Below, in pieces: positions 16,313 through 24,097 of a DNA stretch of 64,000 nucleotides. The stretch covers positions 62,001-126,000 of the forward strand of contig JAXGPP010000014.1 of assembly GCA_040766885.1 (NCBI GenBank). Reading direction: 5' to 3'. How positions within the stretch are numbered: the first letter of the stretch is position 1; each line of letters begins with the position of its first letter. A program made the translations under genes and the position numbers. The notes beneath the pieces were generated by a model. That model was not told where the DNA came from, did no database searches, and saw only the letters and a program-made list of their open reading frames with translations. This DNA is from JAXGPP01 sp040766885 (lineage in GTDB: Bacteria > Planctomycetota > Planctomycetia > Pirellulales > Thermoguttaceae).

Positions 16313-16540
16313 TCAGGACTGGTCGGCGCTTGTGCCACCGCTCTGCCGATACCAGCGATGGCCGGCGACGAAACCGCTGACGGCACCGCGGGCCAGTTCC
16401 TGAGAGATCTGACGGGCTGCGGCAAAGCTCACGCAGCCGGCAGGAATGCAGCGCAGATCTTCTTCGCGGTCGATGGGGATGTGGTGGAACTCGACCGTCT
16501 TGACCCCTGGCTTGCCATCAAATAACGCCGCTCTGATCAC
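16313..16540 (-). CDS. small hypothetical protein with coding-like codon use
   Basis: A 75-residue frame from GTG 16540 has strong GC bias at third codon positions through its middle and end (for example the segment encoding CIPAGCVSFAAARQISQELARG), as in the real genes around it. The product is mixed and soluble, with no signal peptide: a Val/His/Ile start (VKTVEFHHIPID), a CIPAGC motif and a C-terminal GFVAGHRWYRQ. The family is not recognised. The start is uncertain and no ribosome-binding site is visible, so it may be a remnant of a longer gene. Confidence 0.4.
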   Translation of the reverse strand: MIRAALFDGKPGVKTVEFHHIPIDREEDLRCIPAGCVSFAAARQISQELARGAVSGFVAGHRWYRQSGGTSADQS

Positions 16541-16906
16541 TGCGAGTTCCCGCCGTGGTGAGCTGTCCGCCCGCTGATCATAAGACCTGCTGATCGCAAA
16601 GACTGATAGACTACTGGCGATTCATGGAGGCTGTCATGAGGGTTTTCCCCATGACCGATGGGTATGCGCGGTGACCGAAGGAGACGGGTCCGTGTTTTCG
16701 GCCATCGTATTGCGTGCCAAACCGGGCGCGCCGATCGAAAAACGGACCGGTCCCCGGTGGGCAACGGGCAGGGCATGGTCTCGCTCCCCCACTCGGCAGC
16801 GACTATAATCGGCCACAGTCGGTGGCGCAGGCCCCGACCGGTAGTTCTTCAGCGGTGTCCAGAGGGCGCTGTCACACCCGTGCACGCTTCGCCAGGAGGT
16901 CGCGTC
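16541..16906. other. intergenic region ahead of discoidin/HzsA-like gene
   Basis: It holds a TATAAT at 16804-16809 with no recognisable -35, and AGGAGG immediately ahead of the ATG at 16907. The gene frame is open far upstream (to 16658), but that part lacks a ribosome-binding site and a signal peptide. Confidence 0.4.
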
Positions 16907-19837
16907 ATGCCGAGTCCGGCCCGTTGCTCGTTCTGCTGTCATGGGCTGCTGCTTGTCGGTTTCTTGGCCGCTTGGGGATGGATATCCAGGGAGAACAGGG
17001 TGGCTTACGGCGAAAAGGTCGAGCCGCCGCAGGCTGCGTCTCACCCGGCAGAGATTGGAGCACGAATTGCAGCGTTGGTGGAAGCCGATTGGTTGGACGC
17101 GGACCGGCGTTTCGCCACGGCGGCAGTCAAGGCCATGGCGGAGAACGCACCGGCGGCGAACACCGCCGAGGATGCCGCCGGGGGCTGCGACGGCGTGAAG
17201 ACGGGCGGCTGGGGATTCCACACCGCCAGCGCCGAGCCAGATCCGTGGTGGCAGGTAGACTTGGGAAAGATCGCGACCCTCGACAGAGTGGTCGTCTTCA
17301 ATCGCACCGATGGCGGCACGGCGGCGCGGACGAAGAAGATCGAAGTGCTCGTCGCCGAGAGCGCTGAGAGCCCCGAGTTCACCACGGTCTACCGGCATTC
17401 GGGCGAGATCTTCGGCGGCGCCGGCGACGGCAAGCCGCTGGCGGTTGACCTCAGAGGGAAGAACGTCCGCGCGCGGATCGTGCGGCTTCGTGTGCCCGGC
17501 CCGTGTTCGTTTGCGCTGGACGAGGTCGAGATATTTGCGGCCGACGATCCGGCGAAGAACATCGCGATTGGCCGGCCGGCCGACCAGACGAGCATTGGAC
17601 GTTACTCCTATGCGAAACCTCCGGCGGCGGGCTTGCCGGGTGATAGCCGCTTTTCGCTGGCGCACATCCAGGAGGTGATCGAGCAGACCCGACAACTCAT
17701 CGCCCGGTTGAGCCTGGGTTTGCCGAGCGGGAAACTGGCCCCAGAGACGGCGAGGCTCGGGCAGGTGGAAGTCCAGTTGGCCAGCTTGGAGAGCGGGCGG
17801 TCGGACGAGGCAACTCGCCGGGAGTTGTACCTGGAGGCCCGGCGGCTGAAACGCGAGGTCGCTTTTTGCAGCCCGTTGCTGGATTTCGACCGGATTCTGT
17901 TCATCAAGCGGCACGATTCGGTGGGCGTATTCCATATGTGCGACCAGTTCTATGGCTGCAACGCCCGGCCCGGAGGGGGACTGTTCGTGCTTTCCGATCC
18001 GTTTGGCCCGAATCCGCGGTTGACCGACTTGCTGGCAGGCGCCACGGTGGCCGGCGGCCGACTCGCCGGGCGGAAACTGGAAGGTGGCACTTTCCTCTCA
18101 CCCGAGTTGTCGTTCGACGGCCGCACGGTGCTCTTTGCCTACAGCGAGGCGGCCGCCTGGCCGAAGTACCAGGGGAAGGAGTGCTACGAGTGGACCCCGG
18201 AGTGCAGCTACCACATCTTCAAGGTCCAATCGGATGGCAGCGGCCTGGAACAACTGACCGACGGCGCATGGAACGATTTCGATCCGTGTTTCCTGCCGGA
18301 CGGGCGGGTGGCGTTCATCTCCGAGCGCCGCGGCGGCTACCTGCGATGCGGGCGGAACTGCCCGGTGTACACGACGTTTGCCATGCAGCCTGACGGGAGC
18401 GGCATCGAGTGCCTGAGCTTCCACGAGACGCACGAGTGGCAGCCGAGCGTGGCCAACGACGGGATGCTCGTCTACACGCGGTGGGATTATGTGGACCGCG
18501 ACACGAACATCGCCCACCACATCTGGACGAGTTTTCCCGACGGCCGCGACCCGCGGAGTTTCCACGGCAACTATCCCGAGCGCCGCGAGAGCCGGCCGTG
18601 GATGGAAATGAATATCCGCGCCGTGCCCGGCTCGAACAAGTTTGTGGCCGTCACCGGGGCACACCACGGTCATGCGTTCGGATCGCTGGTGCTCATCAAT
18701 CCGCGAGTGGAAGACGACCTTGCCTCGGGACAACTGACGCGGCTGACGCCGGAAGTGCCGTTCCCCGAAGCGGAAGGCAAGCCGATCGCCAACTATATGA
18801 TCTACGGCACGCCGTGGCCGCTGAGCGAAGACGATTACCTGTGCGTCTACGACGCCGATGCCCGAAACCGCGGGATCTACTGGATCGACCGCTTCGGCAA
18901 CCGCGAGCTGATCTACCGCGATGCCGAGATCTCGTGCCTCGATCCGATCCCGCTCCGGGCGCGTCCGGTGCCGCCGGTGATCCCCAGCCCGATTCGTGCC
19001 GAAGAGGCCACGGGGACCGTGGCGGTGATGAACGTCTACGACGCCGATTTCGCCTGGCCCGCCGATACGAAGATCGAGGCGCTACGGGTGATCCAGGTTC
19101 TGCCGAAGAGCACGGCGCCGCCCAATGTGCCGCGAATCGGCGTTGCCGATCAGACCAACGCCCGCGCCGTGCTCGGCACGGTGCCGGTGGAAGCGGATGG
19201 GAGCGTCTACTTTGAGGCGCCGGCGGGCAAGCCGATCTATTTCCAGGCGATCGACCAGCACGGCACCGCGGTGCAATCGATGCGGTCGGCGACCTACCTG
19301 CACGCCGGCGAGCGATTGACGTGCCAGGGATGCCACGAGCGCAAGCACGATCCGCCGAGCCGGCCCGCCGAGTTGCCGGTAGCCCTGCGGCGGCCGCCGT
19401 CGGCCATCGCGCCCGATGTTGAAGGCTCGAACCCGTTCAACTTCGTCCGCCTCGTGCAACCGGTGCTCGAACGGAATTGCGTGGCTTGCCACGCGGAGAA
19501 GAAGGCGATCGATTTAAGCGGCACGATCGAGGGGGCGCATGGCTGGACGCGGTCGTATGCGAATCTGGCCGGGAAGTATGGCTTTTACTTCCACGTGGGC
19601 AACGGTTCGATCAATACGGGCGTGCACGGCGGCAGCCGGACGACGGCCGGGAAGTTCGGCGCGAGGGCGTCGGAACTGATGAAGTACCTGGAGCCGAGCC
19701 ATTACGACGTTCAGCTTTCGGCCGAAGACCGCCACCGCATCGCGCTGTGGCTCGACTGCAATTCGGAGTTCTACGGTTCTTACGAGAACACCGAGGCGCA
19801 AGCCCGCGGCGAAGTGGTCTGGCCGACGCTCGAGTAG
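16907..19837 (+). CDS. HzsA-like c-type cytochrome with N-terminal discoidin-like domain
   Basis: The 976-residue protein has an N-terminal export signal (CCHGLLLVGFLAAWGW). Next is a domain of about 130 residues with the F5/8 type C (discoidin) signature: CDGVKTGGWGFHTA, PWWQVDLGKIATLDRVVVFNR, RIVRLRVPG and ALDEVEIF. This is followed by a helical linker, a TolB-like propeller region (SDGSGLEQLTDG, LPDGRVAFISERRGG) and the hydrazine synthase alpha-like domain with haem motifs CQGCH (806) and CVACH (858). Discoidin domains commonly bind glycans, so the protein may be anchored to a polysaccharide surface; this is inference. AGGAGG lies before ATG 16907, which places the signal peptide correctly. 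It is the third HzsA-like protein in the window. Confidence 0.85.
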   Translation: MPSPARCSFCCHGLLLVGFLAAWGWISRENRVAYGEKVEPPQAASHPAEIGARIAALVEADWLDADRRFATAAVKAMAENAPAANTAEDAAGGCDGVKTGGWGFHTASAEPDPWWQVDLGKIATLDRVVVFNRTDGGTAARTKKIEVLVAESAESPEFTTVYRHSGEIFGGAGDGKPLAVDLRGKNVRARIVRLRVPGPCSFALDEVEIFAADDPAKNIAIGRPADQTSIGRYSYAKPPAAGLPGDSRFSLAHIQEVIEQTRQLIARLSLGLPSGKLAPETARLGQVEVQLASLESGRSDEATRRELYLEARRLKREVAFCSPLLDFDRILFIKRHDSVGVFHMCDQFYGCNARPGGGLFVLSDPFGPNPRLTDLLAGATVAGGRLAGRKLEGGTFLSPELSFDGRTVLFAYSEAAAWPKYQGKECYEWTPECSYHIFKVQSDGSGLEQLTDGAWNDFDPCFLPDGRVAFISERRGGYLRCGRNCPVYTTFAMQPDGSGIECLSFHETHEWQPSVANDGMLVYTRWDYVDRDTNIAHHIWTSFPDGRDPRSFHGNYPERRESRPWMEMNIRAVPGSNKFVAVTGAHHGHAFGSLVLINPRVEDDLASGQLTRLTPEVPFPEAEGKPIANYMIYGTPWPLSEDDYLCVYDADARNRGIYWIDRFGNRELIYRDAEISCLDPIPLRARPVPPVIPSPIRAEEATGTVAVMNVYDADFAWPADTKIEALRVIQVLPKSTAPPNVPRIGVADQTNARAVLGTVPVEADGSVYFEAPAGKPIYFQAIDQHGTAVQSMRSATYLHAGERLTCQGCHERKHDPPSRPAELPVALRRPPSAIAPDVEGSNPFNFVRLVQPVLERNCVACHAEKKAIDLSGTIEGAHGWTRSYANLAGKYGFYFHVGNGSINTGVHGGSRTTAGKFGARASELMKYLEPSHYDVQLSAEDRHRIALWLDCNSEFYGSYENTEAQARGEVVWPTLE

Positions 19838-19844
19838 GAGAGAG

Positions 19845-19896
19845 AGCCGGGCTCAATGATATTGAGGCGGGGCGATTTCAGCCCCTGGACGAGGCG
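19845..19896 (+). repeat. duplicated fragment of the ParD-like gene
   Basis: These 52 bp match 20119-20170, inside the antitoxin-like gene, at 50 of 52 positions. The fragment lies just after the HzsA-like stop and has no start. It looks like the tail of an earlier antitoxin copy, left by a tandem duplication or a partial deletion. Confidence 0.85.
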
Positions 19897-19975
19897 TGGG
19901 CTTTGAATGGCCGGGATTGCGGATTGATCGCAGTGGCTCGAACGCCGTAGAATGGGCTTGAGGAGGAGCCGACCG

Positions 19976-20587
19976 ATGCCCGAGATGTTTCCAGAAGATC
20001 TGCAGAGATTTGTCGAAGGCGAGCTTGCCAGCGGCCATTTCCGCTCCACTCGCGAGTTGCTCATGGAGGGGATCCGGGCGCTACAGCGCGAGCGTACGGA
20101 GGCGATGGAGGGAATTCAAGCCGGGCTCAACGATATTGAGGCGGGGCGATTTCAGCCCCTCGACGAGGCGCTGGCCGAGCTGCGGCGAGACCTCGGCATG
20201 CCGGCGCACAACGGCCAGGCCGTATTCTGGTATGGTCTCGGCAACGGCCAGCAGGGCAAGGACAACTACATAGGCGGCAAGACAGCGCCGAGCCCGCGGC
20301 CCAAGTGGCTCGCGCGATTCTACGAAGCCCTCCAGAGTCTCCCAGACGGAACGTTGCAGCGCTGCCGGAATCGGCAGCAATGGACCGGGAGATCGATAGT
20401 ACTGTTCGGCCGGCGTCAATCGACGTGGAGAGCCTTGTTCGTTATTCAGGACGACGAGTTCGCATACTGCACGTGCGCCCGCGCTGCGGGGATACGCGGC
20501 TCCGCAAGATCTCGGCACGTAAGAACGGGCGAAGATGAGTGGCAGCGATGTAACGCGCCCGACGATCGATTGAAGAGAAGAGAATGA
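19976..20587 (+). CDS. ParD/CopG-like antitoxin reading into decayed toxin sequence
   Basis: The first 80 or so residues form a ParD-like antitoxin: MPEMFPEDLQRFVEGELASG, HFRSTRELLMEGIRALQ, then a helical tail with IEAGRFQPLDEALAELRR. AGGAGGAG stands 7 nt before the ATG at 19976. ParD antitoxins bind DNA through a ribbon-helix-helix and neutralise the partner toxin. The expected stop is missing and the frame runs on for about 120 residues through toxin-derived sequence, giving a 203-residue fusion. That extension contains FYEALQSLPDGTLQRC and RALFVIQDDEF, which belong to a RelE/ParE-type toxin. The antitoxin part may still be functional. Confidence 0.6.
   Translation: MPEMFPEDLQRFVEGELASGHFRSTRELLMEGIRALQRERTEAMEGIQAGLNDIEAGRFQPLDEALAELRRDLGMPAHNGQAVFWYGLGNGQQGKDNYIGGKTAPSPRPKWLARFYEALQSLPDGTLQRCRNRQQWTGRSIVLFGRRQSTWRALFVIQDDEFAYCTCARAAGIRGSARSRHVRTGEDEWQRCNAPDDRLKRRE
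20226..20538 (+). pseudogene. frameshifted RelE/ParE-type toxin remnant
   Basis: Pieces of a ParE/RelE-fold toxin occur in succession in three frames: MVSATASR (frame of 20232), then WLARFYEALQSLPDGTLQRC and WRALFVIQDDEF (frame of 19976), then RVRILHVRP (frame of 20305). In an intact toxin these would be consecutive blocks of one protein of about 110 residues. At least two frameshifts are needed, so no active toxin can be made. Confidence 0.6.
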
Positions 20588-20717
20588 GCAAAACCCCGGA
20601 CGCCGAGCGGTTTGACTGCGGCGTCGCAGGGCGATTCAGCACTCGTTTGCCGCCGTGCTGCTTGGGTGGCGGCCGAAAGGAGCGTGGCGCGGCGAACCGC
20701 CGCGCTTGGCGGACTGA

Positions 20718-21110
20718 CTACTTGAGGTCGATGGGGATGTCGTTTTCACCCTCAGCGACGTCGACGGTCACGCCGCTGGTGCCCTCGTTCCAGAACTTCT
20801 CGGGCACGTTCTTGTCGATGACGATCGGCGTCGGCTCGGCCGTATCGACGACCTTGGGCGAGAGGAAGACCGTGTACTTGCCGGCCGGCAGCGGCTGGGC
20901 CATCTGGAAGCTGCCGTCGGGCTGGAGGTCGGCCTGGCCGACCTGCCCCGTTTCGTTGCCGAGAAAGACCACCGCCGCATCGCCGTAAGGCTGGCCGTTG
21001 ACAGTGAGCTTGCCCTTGACCGTGCCGGTGGGTGGTCCCGATTCGCCGCATCCGACGACCAGAACCGCCAGGACAAGCACCGCCGCACACCTCTTGAAAG
21101 CGATCATCAT
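20718..21110 (-). CDS. lipoprotein with carboxypeptidase-regulatory-like domain
   Basis: The 130-residue product has a lipobox (LVVGC, Cys at 21) after a hydrophobic stretch, so it should be a lipid-anchored envelope protein. The rest is a small beta-sandwich of the transthyretin/carboxypeptidase regulatory type: GTVKGKLTVNGQPYGDAAVVFLG, QPDGSFQMAQPLPAGKYTVFLSP. Such proteins follow DUF1559 genes in planctomycete genomes and here the same arrangement holds, with 38 nt between them. The start is ATG 21110, preceded by GGGAG. Because of the frameshift upstream, the frame is continuous with that of the DUF1559 gene. Confidence 0.85.
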   Translation of the reverse strand: MMIAFKRCAAVLVLAVLVVGCGESGPPTGTVKGKLTVNGQPYGDAAVVFLGNETGQVGQADLQPDGSFQMAQPLPAGKYTVFLSPKVVDTAEPTPIVIDKNVPEKFWNEGTSGVTVDVAEGENDIPIDLK

Positions 21111-21148
21111 CAGGCTATCTCCCGGTAGCAGGTTGGAACTCTCGTGGT

Positions 21149-22181
21149 TCAGTCCATGGTGACCGTCATGCCATCGCGGCGGCAGGCCATCCGCTTGAGG
21201 TTCTCGAAGTCGATCGTCTCGGCGACGAACCGCACGCTGCCGTCGGTCAGGCAGACATTGACGCCGCCCGGATGACGCGAATTGAGCACGGTGTTGCTGC
21301 GGTACATGCCCGCCCCGATGTTCAGCGATCACCTCGAGGTTGATCGCGTAGCGGATGCAGGTCGTTCCGGTCTGCCACAGGTCGGTGCAGTTGGCATCCA
21401 GGGTAGGACGCGGATGGCGGGCGCCGTACCAGCCGCCGTAGTAGTTTGAGGAAATGGTCCGCGGCGCCGTGGTGGCATTGGGCTGGAGGATCGACGACTG
21501 CTCGCCGAGGAGCATCGTGTTCGAAGTGCCGTCGGTGCAGGCGGCGAGTTTGAAGGATTCGTTGGGCGCCAGCATGCCGTTGTTGCATCCCCAGCCGTGG
21601 CCGCAATCCTTCGTGCCGAAATTCGGATCGAGTCCCGGCACGGGTCGGGCGGCACCCGAAATGCCCGCGTAGTTGACCACCAGCGCGCCTGCCGAATTGT
21701 TGGAACTGCCGAAGTTCTCGAATGGGTCTTCGGAGCACGACGGACAGCGGTAGGCGTTGATCAGGAGCCTCTGAAGCACCAGGTTGCCATCCAACGGGAC
21801 GGTGGCCGCGCCGCCGGCCATGAAGCTCGACGACATCGAAAACGAGAGTCTATCGTGGACGCTGGACTGCTCCATGAAGGGCAGGATCAAAGCCCGCCAG
21901 TTTGTGCCGTTCGACGGCCACACCTCGCGGAGGTTGAAGGAGCCGAGCGGGAGCACCTTGTGGGTGTCGTGGTAGTTGTGCATCGCCAAACCAATCTGCT
22001 TGAGATTGTTGGTGCACTGCGATCGCCGGGCGGCTTCGCGAGCGGCCTGAACGGCCGGCAACAACAAAGCGATCAAGATACCAATGATGGCGATGACCAC
22101 CAGAAGTTCGACGAGCGTAAAACCGCGACGGCGAAACACTGATCGATCGCCCGAGACAGACGGAGAGCTGTACTGGAACAT
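21149..22181 (-). pseudogene. DUF1559 prepilin-like protein, frameshifted near the C-terminus
   Basis: The N-terminus has the type IV pilin/pseudopilin cleavage and helix motif RRGFTLVELLVVIAIIG, then LLLPAVQAAREAARR and CTNNLKQIGLAMHNYHD, which define planctomycete DUF1559 proteins. The body continues normally through DGTSNTMLLGE to about residue 285 (CIRYAINLE). Then the frame is lost. The expected ending, with NIGAGMYRSNTVLNSRHPGG, VCLTDGSVRF and RRDGMTVTMD, lies in another frame and stops at 21149. A single insertion or deletion around 21321-21345 explains it. The protein would be exported and assembled into a pseudopilus-like structure if intact. A sequencing error is possible. Confidence 0.8.
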
Positions 22182-22576
22182 ACTCAGGTCCCCCTTGAGA
22201 GATAACAGAAAGAGTAAGGACGTAAAACGACGCAGGCAGGCGAGGAAATATCCCCCGGTAGGCCAGTGCTAATCTATCATGCCCCCACACGGAGTACAAG
22301 GACAAGCTGCTACTGCCACTTGAAGGGAGATTCATTCGGCTCGCAAGCCATATGTGGAAACCCGGTTATGCCCGGCGAGTTCCCTGACGCGGCAACAGCA
22401 TGGCGCATGCCGCTGGATTGCGTCCGGGCAGATCGTTTCGCCCAAACCCTTATGTGGCAGGGGATTGGGGAGAATGGCCGCGTTAACCCGAGATTCTCGA
22501 TCTGCCTAACCCATACGCATGGGCTGCCAGAGTGTGGGCAGCGTGAGGTCCCGGTCTTTGGAGTGGAGCACTTCCG
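22182..22576. other. intergenic region without recognised gene
   Basis: The part next to 22181 is the leader of the DUF1559 gene, with the purine-rich CAAGGGGG before its ATG on the minus strand. The remainder, toward the ThiH gene end, shows no coding bias, no strong hairpin and no clear promoter pair. Confidence 0.4.
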
Positions 22577-23920
22577 TCAATCCACCCGCGGCAGGAGGAC
22601 TTCTCCGCCGGCGTCGACTGAAAAGCCGTGCTCGCAGAGCCACCCGGCGACTTCGCTGGGAGGGCGGTGGTCGGCGATCGGGAACTGCTGGCCGTGAGTC
22701 GCCGGTTCACTGTAGCCGCCGGGCGCAGTCGAACTGCCGGCGCTCATCTCGGTGATGCATATAGACGCGAGCCGGTTCCGCAATTCGGCGGGCTCGCGGG
22801 TGGAGAGCACCAGTTCGGCCGCGGGGAAGGCAATCCGCAACACGCAGCAGAGCCGGATGAACGTCTCATCGGCGACGGGAAAGGGGATACGAAAGTGGGG
22901 CGGCGCGTCGTGGATTCGGGGCAGGCTGAAGGCCAGCGTGCGATCTCGAAAGCGACGACGGAGGTACTCAGCGTGGCGAACTAACCTGCGGAGATCGTCG
23001 GCTGCGTCGGCCAGCCCGAGCAGAATGCCCAGGCCCAGGCGCGGCATGCCGGCCTCGGCAGCCCGCTCGGGAGCTTCCAGGCGCCAGGGGAACGATGCCT
23101 TGGGTCCGCGGCGGTGATAGGTCGCGTAGAGCTTTTCGTCGTACGTCTCCTGGTAGAGCGTGAGGGCGCACACACCCGCAGCCACCAGCGCTTGATAGGA
23201 AGCCGTGCTCTGTGGGGCAATCTCGATGGCCACAGTCATTCCCGAATCGCGCAGGTCGCCGACAATTTCCCCGAGATACCCGGTGGTGATGTGAGCGGGG
23301 AAGTCGCCCGCCACAAGGAGGACGTTGCGAATGCCGCGGCCACGCAGGATGCCGGCCTCGTGCCGGACCTCGTCGATGCTCAGCCGGCGGCGGGGGATCT
23401 CAAGGCCGTGGCCGAATCCACAATAGGGGCAGTCGTTCACGCAGTCGCTGGCAAGGTAGATGGGCGCGTAGAGTCGCATCCGGCGGGCCAACGTTCCGGC
23501 GGGCCGAGAGACGGAGAAATGGCGCTCGGTCAACGCCGCCGCGCGAGCGGTAAGTTGTTCGAGATCGGTGGCCGGGTCGAGCCAGCGGAGCGCCTCTGCG
23601 TGCGCCGGGTCGTCATCTCGCGCCGCCACGGCCGATCGGCTTTGCCGGGGCGGGCGCGCCGGGCCGCCCCGCAACCGGTTGGCGGCCAGGTCGAGGGCGT
23701 CGGCAAGCCGCTCGTCTTCGCCCGTCCAGGCGCAAATCCGCTCTCCCCAGTGCTGGTAGCGCCAGCGTTCAAGGCGATCGGCCAGCGCAAACCGTTCCGC
23801 ATCGGGCGACTGTGACGATTCCGCCAACAGACTCTCGGCGCGCTCGGCGAGCGCCATCCGGTGCGCCGCATGGGCGTCGACCGCGCGGAGAAATGGCGAG
23901 AACGAGGCGAGCGAATCCAT
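22577..23920 (-). CDS. ThiH-like radical SAM protein (2-iminoacetate synthase family)
   Basis: The 447-residue protein belongs to the ThiH/HydG group of radical SAM enzymes, which cleave tyrosine; ThiH yields dehydroglycine for the thiamin thiazole. The cluster-binding motif CVNDCPYCGFG (Cys 160, 164, 167) follows RLYAPIYLASDC. Later come a GRGIRNVLLVAGDFP block, EIAPQSTASYQALVAAG and LYQETYDEKLYATYHRRGPK. The C-terminal half has RLGLGILLGLAD and FSLPRIH. The N-terminus is about 60-80 residues longer than usual. No thiamin gene (thiC, thiG, thiS) or hydrogenase maturation gene is adjacent, so its pathway is not proved. The start at ATG 23920 lacks a strong ribosome-binding site. Confidence 0.8.
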   Translation of the reverse strand: MDSLASFSPFLRAVDAHAAHRMALAERAESLLAESSQSPDAERFALADRLERWRYQHWGERICAWTGEDERLADALDLAANRLRGGPARPPRQSRSAVAARDDDPAHAEALRWLDPATDLEQLTARAAALTERHFSVSRPAGTLARRMRLYAPIYLASDCVNDCPYCGFGHGLEIPRRRLSIDEVRHEAGILRGRGIRNVLLVAGDFPAHITTGYLGEIVGDLRDSGMTVAIEIAPQSTASYQALVAAGVCALTLYQETYDEKLYATYHRRGPKASFPWRLEAPERAAEAGMPRLGLGILLGLADAADDLRRLVRHAEYLRRRFRDRTLAFSLPRIHDAPPHFRIPFPVADETFIRLCCVLRIAFPAAELVLSTREPAELRNRLASICITEMSAGSSTAPGGYSEPATHGQQFPIADHRPPSEVAGWLCEHGFSVDAGGEVLLPRVD

Positions 23921-24097
23921 GGAATGGATGATACTTTCGCCGGCCGCTACCCGGTAGCCGCGCGGCTGGACGCCGGGGAGCGGGCCTGCTAGCCTGATGG
24001 ATCGACGCGGCGACGTCTGCCGCTGGCGGGGTGTCGTTGGTCGCCCTCGTTGCTGAACTTCATTAGAGACTCTTGGCAAATCAGGAAAGGCAGTCTG

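Noticed and set aside
16075..16525. Pentapeptide-repeat-like protein (AYFGAGLLWSGPTLER) encoded by the 16-bp array
   Set aside because: All frames are open across a 16-bp array by construction; no ribosome-binding site and no coding bias outside the array.
12142..19837. Anammox hydrazine synthesis locus
   Set aside because: Only alpha-like relatives are present; no beta/gamma subunits, hydrazine dehydrogenase or assembly genes. Such relatives are common in other planctomycetes.
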